From Curvibacter sp. CHRR-16 (GTDB lineage Bacteria; Pseudomonadota; Gammaproteobacteria; Burkholderiales; Burkholderiaceae_C): a stretch of DNA of 64,000 nucleotides. The stretch covers positions 62,001 through 126,000 of the forward strand of contig NZ_JAHCSH010000005.1 in NCBI RefSeq assembly GCF_018474005.1, given 5' to 3'. Positions 35,353-44,237 of this stretch are shown here, piece by piece (positions within the stretch are counted from its first letter, which is position 1; each line of letters opens with the position of its first letter). The notes beneath the pieces are model-generated. The model searched no databases, was not told the DNA's origin, and saw only the letters and a list, made by a program, of their open reading frames with translations. The position numbers and the translations under genes are program-made.

Positions 35353-36513
35353 ATGCCTTCAATCTCGATCAAACCCCTTACTCTGAGCCTGCTGGCAGTC
35401 TGCATACTCACGGCGCTTGCGTGGGGTGCACTTGCGACCAGCGGCCATGCAGCCGATAAGCCAGCAACTGTGGCCCCCAAAGCAGCGCTCACTGTATCCT
35501 TGGTGCAAGCGCAAACCAAGCAATGGCCCGTGCAATTGGCCGCCAACGGCAGTGTGGCAGCTTGGCAAGAAGCCAGCGTTGGTGCCGAGGCAGCTGGTTT
35601 GCGGGTGGTCGAACTGCATGTGGGCGTGGGCGATAGTGTCAAGCGTGGGCAGCTATTGGCCAGTTTTGCCGCTGAAACCGTGCAAGCGGATGTCGCTCTG
35701 GCCCGTGCCAACCTCAATGAAGCACAGGCCAATGCCGCAGAAGCCAGTGCCAATGCCGAGCGGGCCCGTGCCGTACAAGGCACTGGGGCCATCAGCGCAC
35801 AGCAAGTGAACCAATACCTCACCCAAGAGGCCACAGCCAAAGCACGTGTCGAGTCCAACAAGGCGCAGCTCGATGCCCAATTGCTGCGCTTGAAGCAAAC
35901 CCAACTACTGGCTCCCGATAGCGGCATCATTTCCGCCCGCACAGTCAGTGTGGGAACGGTTGTGGCGGCCGGGACAGAGATGTTCAAACTCATCCGTCAG
36001 GCGCGCTTGGAGTGGCGCGGTGAAGTGACGGCTTCTGAGCTCAACCGCATTCGCCCCGGTATGGAGGTGCTACTCACATCGCCCAGTGGTGTGCAGGCCA
36101 AAGGCAAGGTTCGCATGCTGGCCCCAACGGTGGATACCACCACCCGCAACGGATGGGTCTATGTGGACATACTCACCCCCGTTACAGCAGGGCAGGCCTT
36201 GGGCGCTGCTTTCAAACCCGGTATGTATGCACGCGGTGCATTCAACCTTGGATCCACTACCGCGCTGACTGTGCCGCAAACGGCGGTGGTGGTACGCGAT
36301 GGCTTTAGCTACGTATACAGCGTGGGTGCTGACAACAAGGTGAGCCAGCGCAAGGTGCAAACCGGGCGCGTACTGGGTGATCGCATTGAAGTCCAAAGTG
36401 GCGTGCAAGCGAGTGACAAATTGGTGGCCAGTGGCGGTAGCTTTCTGAGCGATGGCGATACAGTAAAAGTGGTTGAAACGCCCGCCAATAGTGCTGTGAC
36501 AGCTATCAAATAA
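35353..36513 (+). CDS. RND efflux periplasmic adaptor (membrane fusion protein)
   Basis: A 386-residue HlyD/AcrA-type adaptor. It has an N-terminal membrane/signal segment (about residues 8-30), a lipoyl half-motif (AAGLRVVELHVGVGDSVKRGQLLA, about 78-101), a helical hairpin with Ala-rich coiled coil (about 115-185), the second lipoyl half (LLAPDSGIISARTVSVGTVV), then beta-barrel and membrane-proximal domains. It links the inner-membrane pump to the outer-membrane channel. The gene ends 12 bases before the pump gene. Confidence 0.9.
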   Translation: MPSISIKPLTLSLLAVCILTALAWGALATSGHAADKPATVAPKAALTVSLVQAQTKQWPVQLAANGSVAAWQEASVGAEAAGLRVVELHVGVGDSVKRGQLLASFAAETVQADVALARANLNEAQANAAEASANAERARAVQGTGAISAQQVNQYLTQEATAKARVESNKAQLDAQLLRLKQTQLLAPDSGIISARTVSVGTVVAAGTEMFKLIRQARLEWRGEVTASELNRIRPGMEVLLTSPSGVQAKGKVRMLAPTVDTTTRNGWVYVDILTPVTAGQALGAAFKPGMYARGAFNLGSTTALTVPQTAVVVRDGFSYVYSVGADNKVSQRKVQTGRVLGDRIEVQSGVQASDKLVASGGSFLSDGDTVKVVETPANSAVTAIK

Positions 36514-36525
36514 GGAGCAAGGACG

Positions 36526-39500
36526 ATGAATATCTCGGCCTGGTCCATCAAAAATCCTATCCCCGCAGTCATGCTTTTTGTGATGCTGACCTTTGCTGGG
36601 CTTTTGGCATTCAATGGCATGAAGGTGCAGCAGTTCCCCGATTTGGAGTTGCCAACCATCACCATCAGTGCCAGCTTGCCTGGTGCAGCGCCAGCGCAGT
36701 TGGAGACGGAAGTGGCGCGCAAGTTGGAAAACGCGATTGCCACTATCCAGGGTTTGAAAAATATTCACACCAAAGTGCAAGACGGTGGGGTCACTATCAC
36801 TGCCGAGTTCCGCTTGGAAAAATCCACCCAAGAAGCATTGGATGAAGTACGCAGCGCCGTGCAGGGGGTTCGCAGCGATTTGCCCAGCGATTTGCGTGAT
36901 CCGGTTGTCAACAAGGTGAATCTTTCAGGATCGCCCATTTTGGCGTACACCATCCGCTCCTCGAAAATGGACGATGAGGCGTTGAGCTGGTTTGTGGACA
37001 ACACCGTGGCGCGCCGTTTGCTCGGTGTCAAGGGGGTGGGCTCTGTCTCGCGTGTGGGGGGAGTGACTCGCCAAGTGGATGTGGCGCTCAATCCCTTGAA
37101 GCTGCAAGCTTTGGGCACGACGGCTGCCGACATTTCACGCCAACTCAAGCAAGTGCAAACCGAGAGTGCAGGGGGACGAGCGGATTTGGGGGGGAGCGAG
37201 CAGCCCATGCGAACCATCGCCACGGTTCAAACTGCCCAAGAGTTGGCCCGTTTGGAATTGACGCTGAGCAATGGGCAGCGGGTGCGTTTGGATGAGTTGG
37301 CAACCATCAGTGATACGGTGGCTGAGCCGCGCGCGCTGGCACTGCTCAATGGAGTGCCTGTGGTTGGATTTGAAATTAGCCGCAGTAAAGGTGCCAGCGA
37401 GGTGGAGGTAGGGGCTGCAGTTAAGGTGGTGCTCGATGAATTGAAGGCCCAGCACCCAGACATTGAACTCACCCAAGCGTTTGACTTCGTACAACCCGTG
37501 GCCGATGAGTACGAGGCCTCCATGAGCATGCTGTACGAAGGTGCCATTTTGGCCGTCATCGTGGTGTGGCTGTTTTTGCGCAACGTGCGTGCGACTATCG
37601 TATCGGCGGTAGCTTTGCCTTTGTCGGTCATTCCAGCTTTTATCGGCATGGGCTACTTCGGGTTCACCATCAATATCGTGACCTTGCTGGCGATGTCGTT
37701 GGTTATTGGTGTTTTGGTCGATGACGCCATTGTGGAAGTGGAAAACATCGAGCGCCATCTGGGCATGGGCAAACCCCCCTACCAAGCAGCCATGGAAGCA
37801 GCCGATGAAATTGGGCTGGCTGTCGTGGCCACCACTTTCACTCTTATTGCGGTGTTTTTGCCTACTGCGTTCATGAGCGGGATTCCAGGCAAGTTTTTCA
37901 AGCAATTTGGGTGGACGGCCGCATTGGCTGTATTTGCTTCATTGGTGGTGGCGCGAGTGCTGACACCCATGATGGCTGCATACACCATGAAGCCCAGTGC
38001 ACACGAACACAAAGATCCATTTTGGATGCCCGCCTATCTGCGTCTAAGCCATTGGGCGTTGCAGCACCGTTGGATCACCATGGGGGCAGCAGGAGCCTTT
38101 TTTATCGGTTCACTCATGCTCATACCGCTGTTGCCCACGGGGTTTATTCCGCCCGATGACAACTCACAAACACAGGTGGTGATCGAGTTGCCACCTGGGG
38201 CAACCTTGGCCCTGACACGCGATGCGGCCGAGCATGCACGCCAATTGCTGACCAAGGTCGAGCACATAGAGAGTGTTTACACCACCATTGGCGGCGGTGC
38301 TGCAGGGACAGATCCATTTGACACATCGGGGGTCAGTGATGTGCGCAAAGCCACGCTGACCGTGCTATTGACCGAGCGTGGCAAGCGACCTCGCAAGCAA
38401 GGCATAGAAAACGCCATACGCGCCGCCATGGCGGCGCTGCCTGGAGTGCGTACCAAAGTGGGTTTGGGTGGCAATGGTGAGAAATACCAGCTGGTATTGA
38501 CTGGTGAAGATCCGCAGGCCTTGGCCACAGCGGCCACTGCGGTGGAAAAGGATTTGCGCACCATCAGTGGTTTGGGAAGCATCACTTCCAGCGCCAGTTT
38601 GGTGCGCTCAGAAATCGCTGTGCGTCCAGACTTTGCCCGTGCAGCCGATTTGGGGGTGACCAGTGCAGCGATTGGCGAAACCTTGCGTATCGCTACTGTG
38701 GGAGATTACGACAATGCCTTGGCCAAGCTCAATTTGAGTCAACGCCAAGTGCCCATTGTTGTGCGTTTGGCCGATGTGGCACGCACTGACTTGGAGGTGC
38801 TGGGGCGTTTGGCTGTTTCGGGCGTGCGTGGGCCTGTCATGCTCAGCCAAGTTGCCACGTTGGAGATAGTGGGTGGCCCAGCGGTGATTGACCGCCTGAA
38901 CCGCTCGCGCAATATCACCTTCGAGGTGGAGTTGTCGGGAATGCCTTTGGGGGACGCCACTGCAGCAATTCAGAAGTTGCCTTCTTTGACCAACTTACCG
39001 CCTGGCGTAAAGCAACTCACGCTGGGCGATGCCGAGGTCATGGGTGAGTTGTTCGCCAGTTTCGGTTTGGCCATGCTCACCGGGGTGCTGTGCATCTACA
39101 TCGTGCTGGTGCTGCTGTTCAAGGACTTTTTGCAACCCTTCACCATCTTGGCGGCCTTGCCACTGTCTTTGGGGGGAGCGTTTGTGGGTCTGTTGATCGC
39201 CAACCAAAGCTTTTCCATGCCCTCACTGATCGGACTCATCATGCTCATGGGGATTGCGACCAAAAACTCTATCTTGCTGGTGGAGTACGCCATCTTGGCA
39301 CGCCGTGGTCATGATGGCAGCGATGGGCATCCGGTACGTGCGCCCATGAGCCGTTTCGATGCGCTGATTGATGCCTGCCACAAACGTGCTCGTCCTGTGG
39401 TTATGACCACCATTGCCATGGGGGCGGGCATGGTGCCGTTGGCGGTAGGGTGGGGCAGTGCCGATACCAGTTTCCGAAGTCCTATGGCCGTTGCGGTAAT

Positions 39501-39618
39501 CGGTGGTTTGATCACTTCTACGGTGCTCAGTTTGCTGGTGATCCCATCGGTATTCACTCTGGTGGATGATTTTGAGCATTGGTTGGGTCGTATGCGTCAG
39601 CGTTTCACCCGGCATTGA
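36526..39618 (+). CDS. RND efflux inner-membrane pump (HAE1-like)
   Basis: A 1030-residue resistance-nodulation-division transporter with twelve helices and two large periplasmic loops. It starts NISAWSIKNPIPAVML. TM4 has VLVDDAIVEVENIERH, with the Asp-Asp pair needed for proton relay, and the second half has LLIANQSFSMPSLIGLIMLMGIATKNSILLVEY. The length is normal and no frameshift is seen. It works with the adaptor and channel encoded just upstream. Its substrates cannot be predicted; the TetR control suggests induction by toxic compounds. Confidence 0.92.
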   Translation: MNISAWSIKNPIPAVMLFVMLTFAGLLAFNGMKVQQFPDLELPTITISASLPGAAPAQLETEVARKLENAIATIQGLKNIHTKVQDGGVTITAEFRLEKSTQEALDEVRSAVQGVRSDLPSDLRDPVVNKVNLSGSPILAYTIRSSKMDDEALSWFVDNTVARRLLGVKGVGSVSRVGGVTRQVDVALNPLKLQALGTTAADISRQLKQVQTESAGGRADLGGSEQPMRTIATVQTAQELARLELTLSNGQRVRLDELATISDTVAEPRALALLNGVPVVGFEISRSKGASEVEVGAAVKVVLDELKAQHPDIELTQAFDFVQPVADEYEASMSMLYEGAILAVIVVWLFLRNVRATIVSAVALPLSVIPAFIGMGYFGFTINIVTLLAMSLVIGVLVDDAIVEVENIERHLGMGKPPYQAAMEAADEIGLAVVATTFTLIAVFLPTAFMSGIPGKFFKQFGWTAALAVFASLVVARVLTPMMAAYTMKPSAHEHKDPFWMPAYLRLSHWALQHRWITMGAAGAFFIGSLMLIPLLPTGFIPPDDNSQTQVVIELPPGATLALTRDAAEHARQLLTKVEHIESVYTTIGGGAAGTDPFDTSGVSDVRKATLTVLLTERGKRPRKQGIENAIRAAMAALPGVRTKVGLGGNGEKYQLVLTGEDPQALATAATAVEKDLRTISGLGSITSSASLVRSEIAVRPDFARAADLGVTSAAIGETLRIATVGDYDNALAKLNLSQRQVPIVVRLADVARTDLEVLGRLAVSGVRGPVMLSQVATLEIVGGPAVIDRLNRSRNITFEVELSGMPLGDATAAIQKLPSLTNLPPGVKQLTLGDAEVMGELFASFGLAMLTGVLCIYIVLVLLFKDFLQPFTILAALPLSLGGAFVGLLIANQSFSMPSLIGLIMLMGIATKNSILLVEYAILARRGHDGSDGHPVRAPMSRFDALIDACHKRARPVVMTTIAMGAGMVPLAVGWGSADTSFRSPMAVAVIGGLITSTVLSLLVIPSVFTLVDDFEHWLGRMRQRFTRH

Positions 39619-39689
39619 AAGGGCTTATGGGATGCGTACCTATTGTCTGCATTGCCACAATGGCGGCACTTTTTGATAAAGGGGCAGAC

Positions 39690-40685
39690 ATGAAAATGTG
39701 GTCGTATGTTTTGACAGGGGCGTTGGCTGTTGGCTTGGCACTCAGTGGTATGGATGCAGAGGCTGCGCGCCGCATGGGCGGTGGCAAATCCATGGGCAAG
39801 CAATCGAGCAATGTGATGCAACGCGATGCCAACCCCTCTACACCGGCTGCACCGAGTGCACCTGCAGGCCAATCGGCACAAGCCGCTAAACCCATGGGGG
39901 CGGCACCTGCTGCTGCTGCACCCCGCAAACCATGGGGTGCCATGCTGGGTGGTTTGGCAGCCGGCTTAGGCTTGGCGTGGTTGGCCAGCAGCCTGGGGTT
40001 GGGGGCGGCTTTTGGCAATATCTTGCTGGTCGCTTTGGTGGCGATGCTGGCCATGGCCGCGTTGGCTTGGTTTATGCGCCGCCGTGCCCAGCAAGGAGCA
40101 GGTATGCAGCGCACTCCTTATGCTATGGCGGGTGCGGGTGCAGCCTATGCACCCAGTCCAGTGCCTGTGGCTACGCCACCTGCATACAACCAGCCTAGCG
40201 CTGGCAATGCAGCATCGTGGGGTGCGCCAGCGTCTGGTGGCAGCATGATTGGTTCGCGCTTGCAGTCTGGCAACGTGGGCAACACCAGTAGTTGGAGCAT
40301 TCCTGCTGATTTTGATGTGCCACGCTTTGTCGACTCTGCCAAGCAAGCTTTTGTGGCTTTGCAAGCTGCATGGGACAAAGGCAATGTCGGCCAACTGCAG
40401 TCCATGATGACCGATGGCATGCTGCGCGAGGTGCGCCAACAGTTGGCTGAGCGCGATCAGCACAGCGGTGGTGCGAGCAACCACACCCATGTGGCAGCGC
40501 TGCATGCGCAGTTGCTGGGCATAGAAGATTTGGGCAATGAATGGCTGGCCAGTGTGGAGTTTTCTGGCTCCATCCAAGAAGCTCCAGACCAAGCTGCTGA
40601 GCCGTTCCGCGAGGTCTGGAATATGGCCAAACCCAAGGATGGCAGTGCCGGGTGGATGGTGGCAGGTATCCAAGCCTTGCATTGA
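39690..40685 (+). CDS. Tim44-like domain membrane protein
   Basis: ATG 39690 follows GGGGC; 331 residues. It has a signal-like N-terminus, a Pro/Ala-rich segment (about 50-80), two hydrophobic stretches (about 88-110 and 114-130) and a C-terminal Tim44-type domain (about 210-331) with FDVPRFVDSAKQAFVALQAAWDKGN and LHAQLLGIEDLGNEWLASVEFSG. Bacterial Tim44-domain proteins are common in Burkholderiales but have no settled function. It follows the RND pump gene by 71 bases on the same strand. Confidence 0.85.
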   Translation: MKMWSYVLTGALAVGLALSGMDAEAARRMGGGKSMGKQSSNVMQRDANPSTPAAPSAPAGQSAQAAKPMGAAPAAAAPRKPWGAMLGGLAAGLGLAWLASSLGLGAAFGNILLVALVAMLAMAALAWFMRRRAQQGAGMQRTPYAMAGAGAAYAPSPVPVATPPAYNQPSAGNAASWGAPASGGSMIGSRLQSGNVGNTSSWSIPADFDVPRFVDSAKQAFVALQAAWDKGNVGQLQSMMTDGMLREVRQQLAERDQHSGGASNHTHVAALHAQLLGIEDLGNEWLASVEFSGSIQEAPDQAAEPFREVWNMAKPKDGSAGWMVAGIQALH

Positions 40686-40722
40686 AAAGAGCAGCGCCAA
40701 GACGCGCCTTGGCCCGCACAAA

Positions 40723-40746
40723 AACCCGGCAGTGCCGGGTTTTTTT
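40723..40746 (+). terminator. Rho-independent terminator after Tim44-domain gene
   Basis: AACCCGGC / GCCGGGTT with a 3-base AGT loop and a T run, about 40 bases after the stop. Confidence 0.85.
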
Positions 40747-40790
40747 GTATCTGGCTAGACTGCCTGACAGCAACACCGTGGAGTACCCGT

Positions 40791-41372
40791 ATGCAAAACC
40801 GTGTATCTCGCCGTCAAGCATTGCAGTGCACAGGCTGGCTTGGTGCCACTCTGGTAGCGGGGGCTGCCCCCTTTAAGGCACAAGCCAGTAGCGCACAGTC
40901 TGTTCTTCCTGCTGCAGTTCAGTCCCTGCTACCTCCAGTGTCCAAGCGGGGCATGGCCCGTATGCGGTTTGTGGGGTTGTCAATTTACGATGCTTCTTTG
41001 TGGGTGCCTGCAGGCTTTGAGCCACAGCGTTATGCCGCGTATTCGTTTGCTTTGGACTTGGCGTATTGGCGCAGCTTGCGCGGGCGCTTGATTGCCGAAC
41101 GTTCTTTGAAGGAGATGCAACGTGCAGGTGCGCTGGATGCCGCAGTGGCCAAGCGCTGGTTGCACTTTATGGGGCAAACCTTTCCCGATGTGCACGAGGG
41201 CGATCATCTGACTGGGGTGCACGTGCCTGAGCAGGGGGCGCATTTCTTTTTCAATGGCAAGGCTTTGGCCGCTAGCGATGACGCAGTGTTTGCCGAGTGT
41301 TTTTTTGGTATTTGGCTTGCACCGTGGACCAGCGAGCCGCAGTTGCGTAGCCAGTTGTTGGCAGAACTTTGA
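40791..41372 (+). CDS. Chalcone isomerase-like periplasmic protein
   Basis: A 193-residue protein with a twin-arginine-type leader (SRRQALQCTGWLG, residues 6-18). The body has the chalcone-isomerase-fold features FVGLSIYDASLWVPAGF and SLKEMQRAG. Bacterial members of this Pfam group (Chalcone_3) are not known to isomerise chalcones. The next gene, 11 bases on, encodes a DUF3833 lipoprotein; the two are often neighbours in proteobacterial lipid-modification loci. Those other genes are absent here. Confidence 0.8.
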   Translation: MQNRVSRRQALQCTGWLGATLVAGAAPFKAQASSAQSVLPAAVQSLLPPVSKRGMARMRFVGLSIYDASLWVPAGFEPQRYAAYSFALDLAYWRSLRGRLIAERSLKEMQRAGALDAAVAKRWLHFMGQTFPDVHEGDHLTGVHVPEQGAHFFFNGKALAASDDAVFAECFFGIWLAPWTSEPQLRSQLLAEL

Positions 41373-41383
41373 AAGGACATACC

Positions 41384-41938
41384 GTGAAACGACGTCTACT
41401 GGTCAAGGGCTTGCTGGGTGGTTTGGGTGGTGTAGCCGCATTAGGTTTACAAGGCTGTGCCAGCCAACAGATTGAGCAGTACGCCAATGAAAAACCTGCG
41501 CTCGATTTGCGCACGTATTTCAATGGAGTGATTGATGCTTATGGGGTCTTTACCGACCGATCGGGGGCGGTCGTCAAGCGCTTTAGCGTAGTCATGCAGT
41601 GCCAATGGAATGGCGCGCAGGGCGTACTGGATGAGGACTTTGTGTACTCCGATGGCACGGTGCAAAAGCGCATTTGGCGTTTGACTCAATTGCCTGATGG
41701 GCGCTACACCGGTGTAGCCGATGACGTGGTGGGTACGGCCCAAGGCCGCGCAATGGGCAATGCGTTCAATTGGCAGTACACCTTGCGCTTGCCAGTGGAT
41801 GGCTCTGTGTACGAAGTGCAGTTTGATGACTGGATGTACCTCATGAATGAGCAAGTCATGCTCAACAAGGCCACCATGAGCAAGTTTGGCGTGCGCTTGG
41901 GGGAGGTCACTCTCTCGTTTAACAAGCGCAAGCCTTGA
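41384..41938 (+). CDS. DUF3833 family lipoprotein
   Basis: The start is taken as GTG 41384, because AAAGGA (41372-41377) precedes it; the product is 184 residues. A basic start (VKRRLLVKG), a glycine-rich hydrophobic core and the lipobox LQGC mark a lipoprotein. The body (LDLRTYFNGVIDAYGVFTDRSGAVVKRF) is typical of DUF3833, probably a lipocalin-like beta-barrel. It is likely co-transcribed with the chalcone-isomerase-like gene. Confidence 0.82.
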   Translation: MKRRLLVKGLLGGLGGVAALGLQGCASQQIEQYANEKPALDLRTYFNGVIDAYGVFTDRSGAVVKRFSVVMQCQWNGAQGVLDEDFVYSDGTVQKRIWRLTQLPDGRYTGVADDVVGTAQGRAMGNAFNWQYTLRLPVDGSVYEVQFDDWMYLMNEQVMLNKATMSKFGVRLGEVTLSFNKRKP

Positions 41939-41943
41939 GAAGG

Positions 41944-42678
41944 CTATGACCGCTTGGCCACGAGCTGGAATTTGATAGTCACTGTGTTTTGCACCTGCAA
42001 TGCTCCCATCGCCACGCTCAGAGGGGTAATCCCAAAATCTGTTTGTTTGATCTGAAATTCACCTTGGATGGTCAATGTTGACCCTTGCCGTTGTAGTTGT
42101 ACGGGCACGCTGATTGTGCGGGTGTGGTTTTTGATGCGCATATAGGCCTGTACGGTAGCGGCTTTCCAAGTGCCCTCTATGCGTGCTGCTTGCAGTGTGA
42201 TGAGGGGAAAATGCTCGCCGTCTAGGAGATCCTCGCGCAGCATATTGACTTTGGTGCCATCTTTGGCCGCTTGCTGCAAGTTCAATGGAAAGTCATCCCC
42301 TTCAGCCAGACGCGTTGCATCATCATCGACTATTAACTCATTGACTGGTACTTGGATATCAAACCCACTGTTCGATACGGTATCTCCCAGCCACACACTG
42401 CCACGCACCGTGCGTGAGCTGATGACGTGGTTGTGGCCGAGTCTGGCCAAGGTTCCCGCCTTGTAAATGAGCAAGTGCAGTTGGGTCTGGGCAGAGTCGA
42501 TGGTGTAGAGCGTTTGCTCTTGGCTGGCTGGGGCTTGGTTGCTGACGACTGGGGTGGGGGGCTTGCTGATATTGCTGGGAGCTTGGTTGTTGCCAGTGGT
42601 AGTACAGGCGCTGATCCAAAGTACAGCACAGGCAGTGGCTGCATAGCGCGGTATGGAGGTCAAAGCAAAGTAGGGCAT
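41944..42678 (-). CDS. YceI-family lipoprotein (polyisoprenoid-binding fold)
   Basis: Start chosen at ATG 42678, giving 244 residues with a lipobox-like ISAC (about residue 24). The C-terminal 180 residues form a YceI domain: YTIDSAQTQLHLLIYKAG, then LARLGHNHVISSRTVRG, and the late MRIKNHTRTISVPVQL. YceI proteins are lipocalin-like barrels that bind isoprenoids or other lipids in the periplasm. The linker between the anchor and domain is Pro/Ser/Gln-rich. The gene is convergent with the DUF3833 gene, five bases apart. Confidence 0.82.
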   Translation of the reverse strand: MPYFALTSIPRYAATACAVLWISACTTTGNNQAPSNISKPPTPVVSNQAPASQEQTLYTIDSAQTQLHLLIYKAGTLARLGHNHVISSRTVRGSVWLGDTVSNSGFDIQVPVNELIVDDDATRLAEGDDFPLNLQQAAKDGTKVNMLREDLLDGEHFPLITLQAARIEGTWKAATVQAYMRIKNHTRTISVPVQLQRQGSTLTIQGEFQIKQTDFGITPLSVAMGALQVQNTVTIKFQLVAKRS

Positions 42679-42883
42679 CGTGGTGTACTGTGGTGTGGAT
42701 GATTTGATCCAAAGCATAGCGTGGGCAGGTCGGTTTGTCAGAGCACGTTGGGGGTTGACATGCCGCAAAGCATGGCCTCCAGTGCACTTGTCCAATCCGT
42801 TGCGGGAATGTCCCCACTCACAGCAATGGATGATGGTTGCACTGCATCGGTTGGCGTTTCTAGGGGGGGCTACAGGTCGTGCC

Positions 42884-43201
42884 TTAGTGCAAGCGTTTGT
42901 TCGCAGGATCGAGTTCACGCGCTTGCACGTCCACCACGTTCGCTTCAGTTGTGGATGCGTCTGTATGGGAGCGTGTACCCTGCCAACCCCCTGTGCGCCA
43001 AGCGTGGGCGGTTTGTTGAAAACGCATGAAAGGGTTGGCTTGTGCTGGGCGACCTCTGAGGCGGTACACCAGCCACACCACCAAGCCCAAGATAGCCATC
43101 AATGCCAAAAAGCAGAGCACCAGCAGTGCAACGGCAGTCAACCACAGCACGCGAAGTAAGCGCGTACTTAGCAGCCAAAGAGAGTCAAGCAGGTTGTTCA
43201 T
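42884..43201 (-). CDS. Small membrane protein, unknown function
   Basis: ATG 43201 (a GTG two codons upstream is possible) gives 105 residues. A long hydrophobic part (about residues 8-46) can form one or two helices, followed by a basic segment (YRLRGRP) and a hydrophilic tail. I do not recognise a named family. It lies 205 bases upstream of the YceI gene on the same strand. Confidence 0.5.
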   Translation of the reverse strand: MNNLLDSLWLLSTRLLRVLWLTAVALLVLCFLALMAILGLVVWLVYRLRGRPAQANPFMRFQQTAHAWRTGGWQGTRSHTDASTTEANVVDVQARELDPANKRLH

Positions 43202-43295
43202 GAGCACAATTGTCGCTTAGCCATTCAAATGACTTGAAAGCCCTTATCAAATGGCTGTACATGGTGAATCGTCTGAGGGCTGCTAACCTGCGGGC

Positions 43296-44237
43296 ATGCT
43301 TCAGATATCTCGTCGTCGTCTTGTGAGCAGCGCTGCAGCGCTCTTGGGTTTGCAATCTCTCACCCCTGTCGAAGCCCTTGCGGCACTGGCCAAGCAGGGG
43401 CAGCTACCTGGTTTGAAGCCCAGTGCACGCATGCCAGTGCTGTTTTTGGGGCATGGAAGCCCTATGAATGCGATTCGCAACAACCGCTGGCACCAGTCGT
43501 GGGTGGGGTTGGGGCAGCAGTTCGGCGCAGGCAAGCGCTGGCCTAAGCCGCAAATGATTCTTTGCATTTCTGCCCATTGGTTGACGCAAGGGTGGTACCT
43601 GACTGGCATGATGCGCCCGCCCACCATTCACGACTTCAGCGGTTTTCCGCAGGAGTTGCAAACCTTGCAGTACCCGGCACCGGGCGCTCCAATCACCGCG
43701 CAGGCTTTGGCCGCACAGCTCCAGCAACCCCATTTGACAGGGCGTGCCGCCCTCAAGGTAGACGGCAGTGAATGGGGCTTGGACCACGGAACATGGAGCG
43801 TGCTGCGCCCGATGTTCCCGGCAGCGGATGTTCCTATCGTGCAGCTCAGTATGGACTACAGCCGTCCACCCGCAGAGCATGTGCAACTGGGACGGCAGTT
43901 GCAGGCTTTGCGTGCAATGGGGGTGCTTATCGTGGGCAGTGGCAATGTGGTGCATAACCTGCGTATGACCGATGACAGCACTGGTTTTGCCAGTCCTTAT
44001 GACTGGGCGCAGGAGTTTGATGCGCGCAGCGCGGCATTGCTCAGCCGCGGTGATGTGGATGCACTGGCGGCCTTTCAAAGTTGGGGCGCAGTAAGCCGCC
44101 ATGCACACCCCACCCATGATCACATGCTTCCATTGCTTTATGCCGCCGCCGTTGCTCAGAAGCAAGACAAGGTGCAATTTTTCAATGAAGGCTTTGAGTC
44201 GGCATCGATATCGATGCGCTCCGTTATCTGGGGGTAA
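43296..44237 (+). CDS. DODA-type extradiol ring-cleavage dioxygenase (YgiD/LigB family) with Tat-like leader
   Basis: A 313-residue protein. The catalytic core has the family metal ligands and loops: FLGHGSPMNA (His53), CISAHW, TIHDFSGFP, GLDHGTWSVL and AHPTHDHMLPL. It matches the 4,5-DOPA extradiol dioxygenase YgiD and relatives. It has about 45 extra residues in front, beginning LQISRRRLVSSAAALLGL, which look like a twin-arginine export signal. That would place it in the periplasm, unlike E. coli YgiD. The 3' end overlaps the lpxH gene on the other strand by 14 bases. Confidence 0.85.
   Translation: MLQISRRRLVSSAAALLGLQSLTPVEALAALAKQGQLPGLKPSARMPVLFLGHGSPMNAIRNNRWHQSWVGLGQQFGAGKRWPKPQMILCISAHWLTQGWYLTGMMRPPTIHDFSGFPQELQTLQYPAPGAPITAQALAAQLQQPHLTGRAALKVDGSEWGLDHGTWSVLRPMFPAADVPIVQLSMDYSRPPAEHVQLGRQLQALRAMGVLIVGSGNVVHNLRMTDDSTGFASPYDWAQEFDARSAALLSRGDVDALAAFQSWGAVSRHAHPTHDHMLPLLYAAAVAQKQDKVQFFNEGFESASISMRSVIWG

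Noticed and set aside
39966-40721. Minus-strand frames of 169-251 codons opposite the Tim44-domain gene
   Set aside because: They are Ala/Pro/His/Arg-rich shadows of a Gly/Ala-rich gene, without ribosome sites.
42680-43159. Plus-strand frame of 159 codons between the YceI and DODA genes
   Set aside because: No motif, rich in Cys and His, and it lies opposite a better membrane-protein frame.
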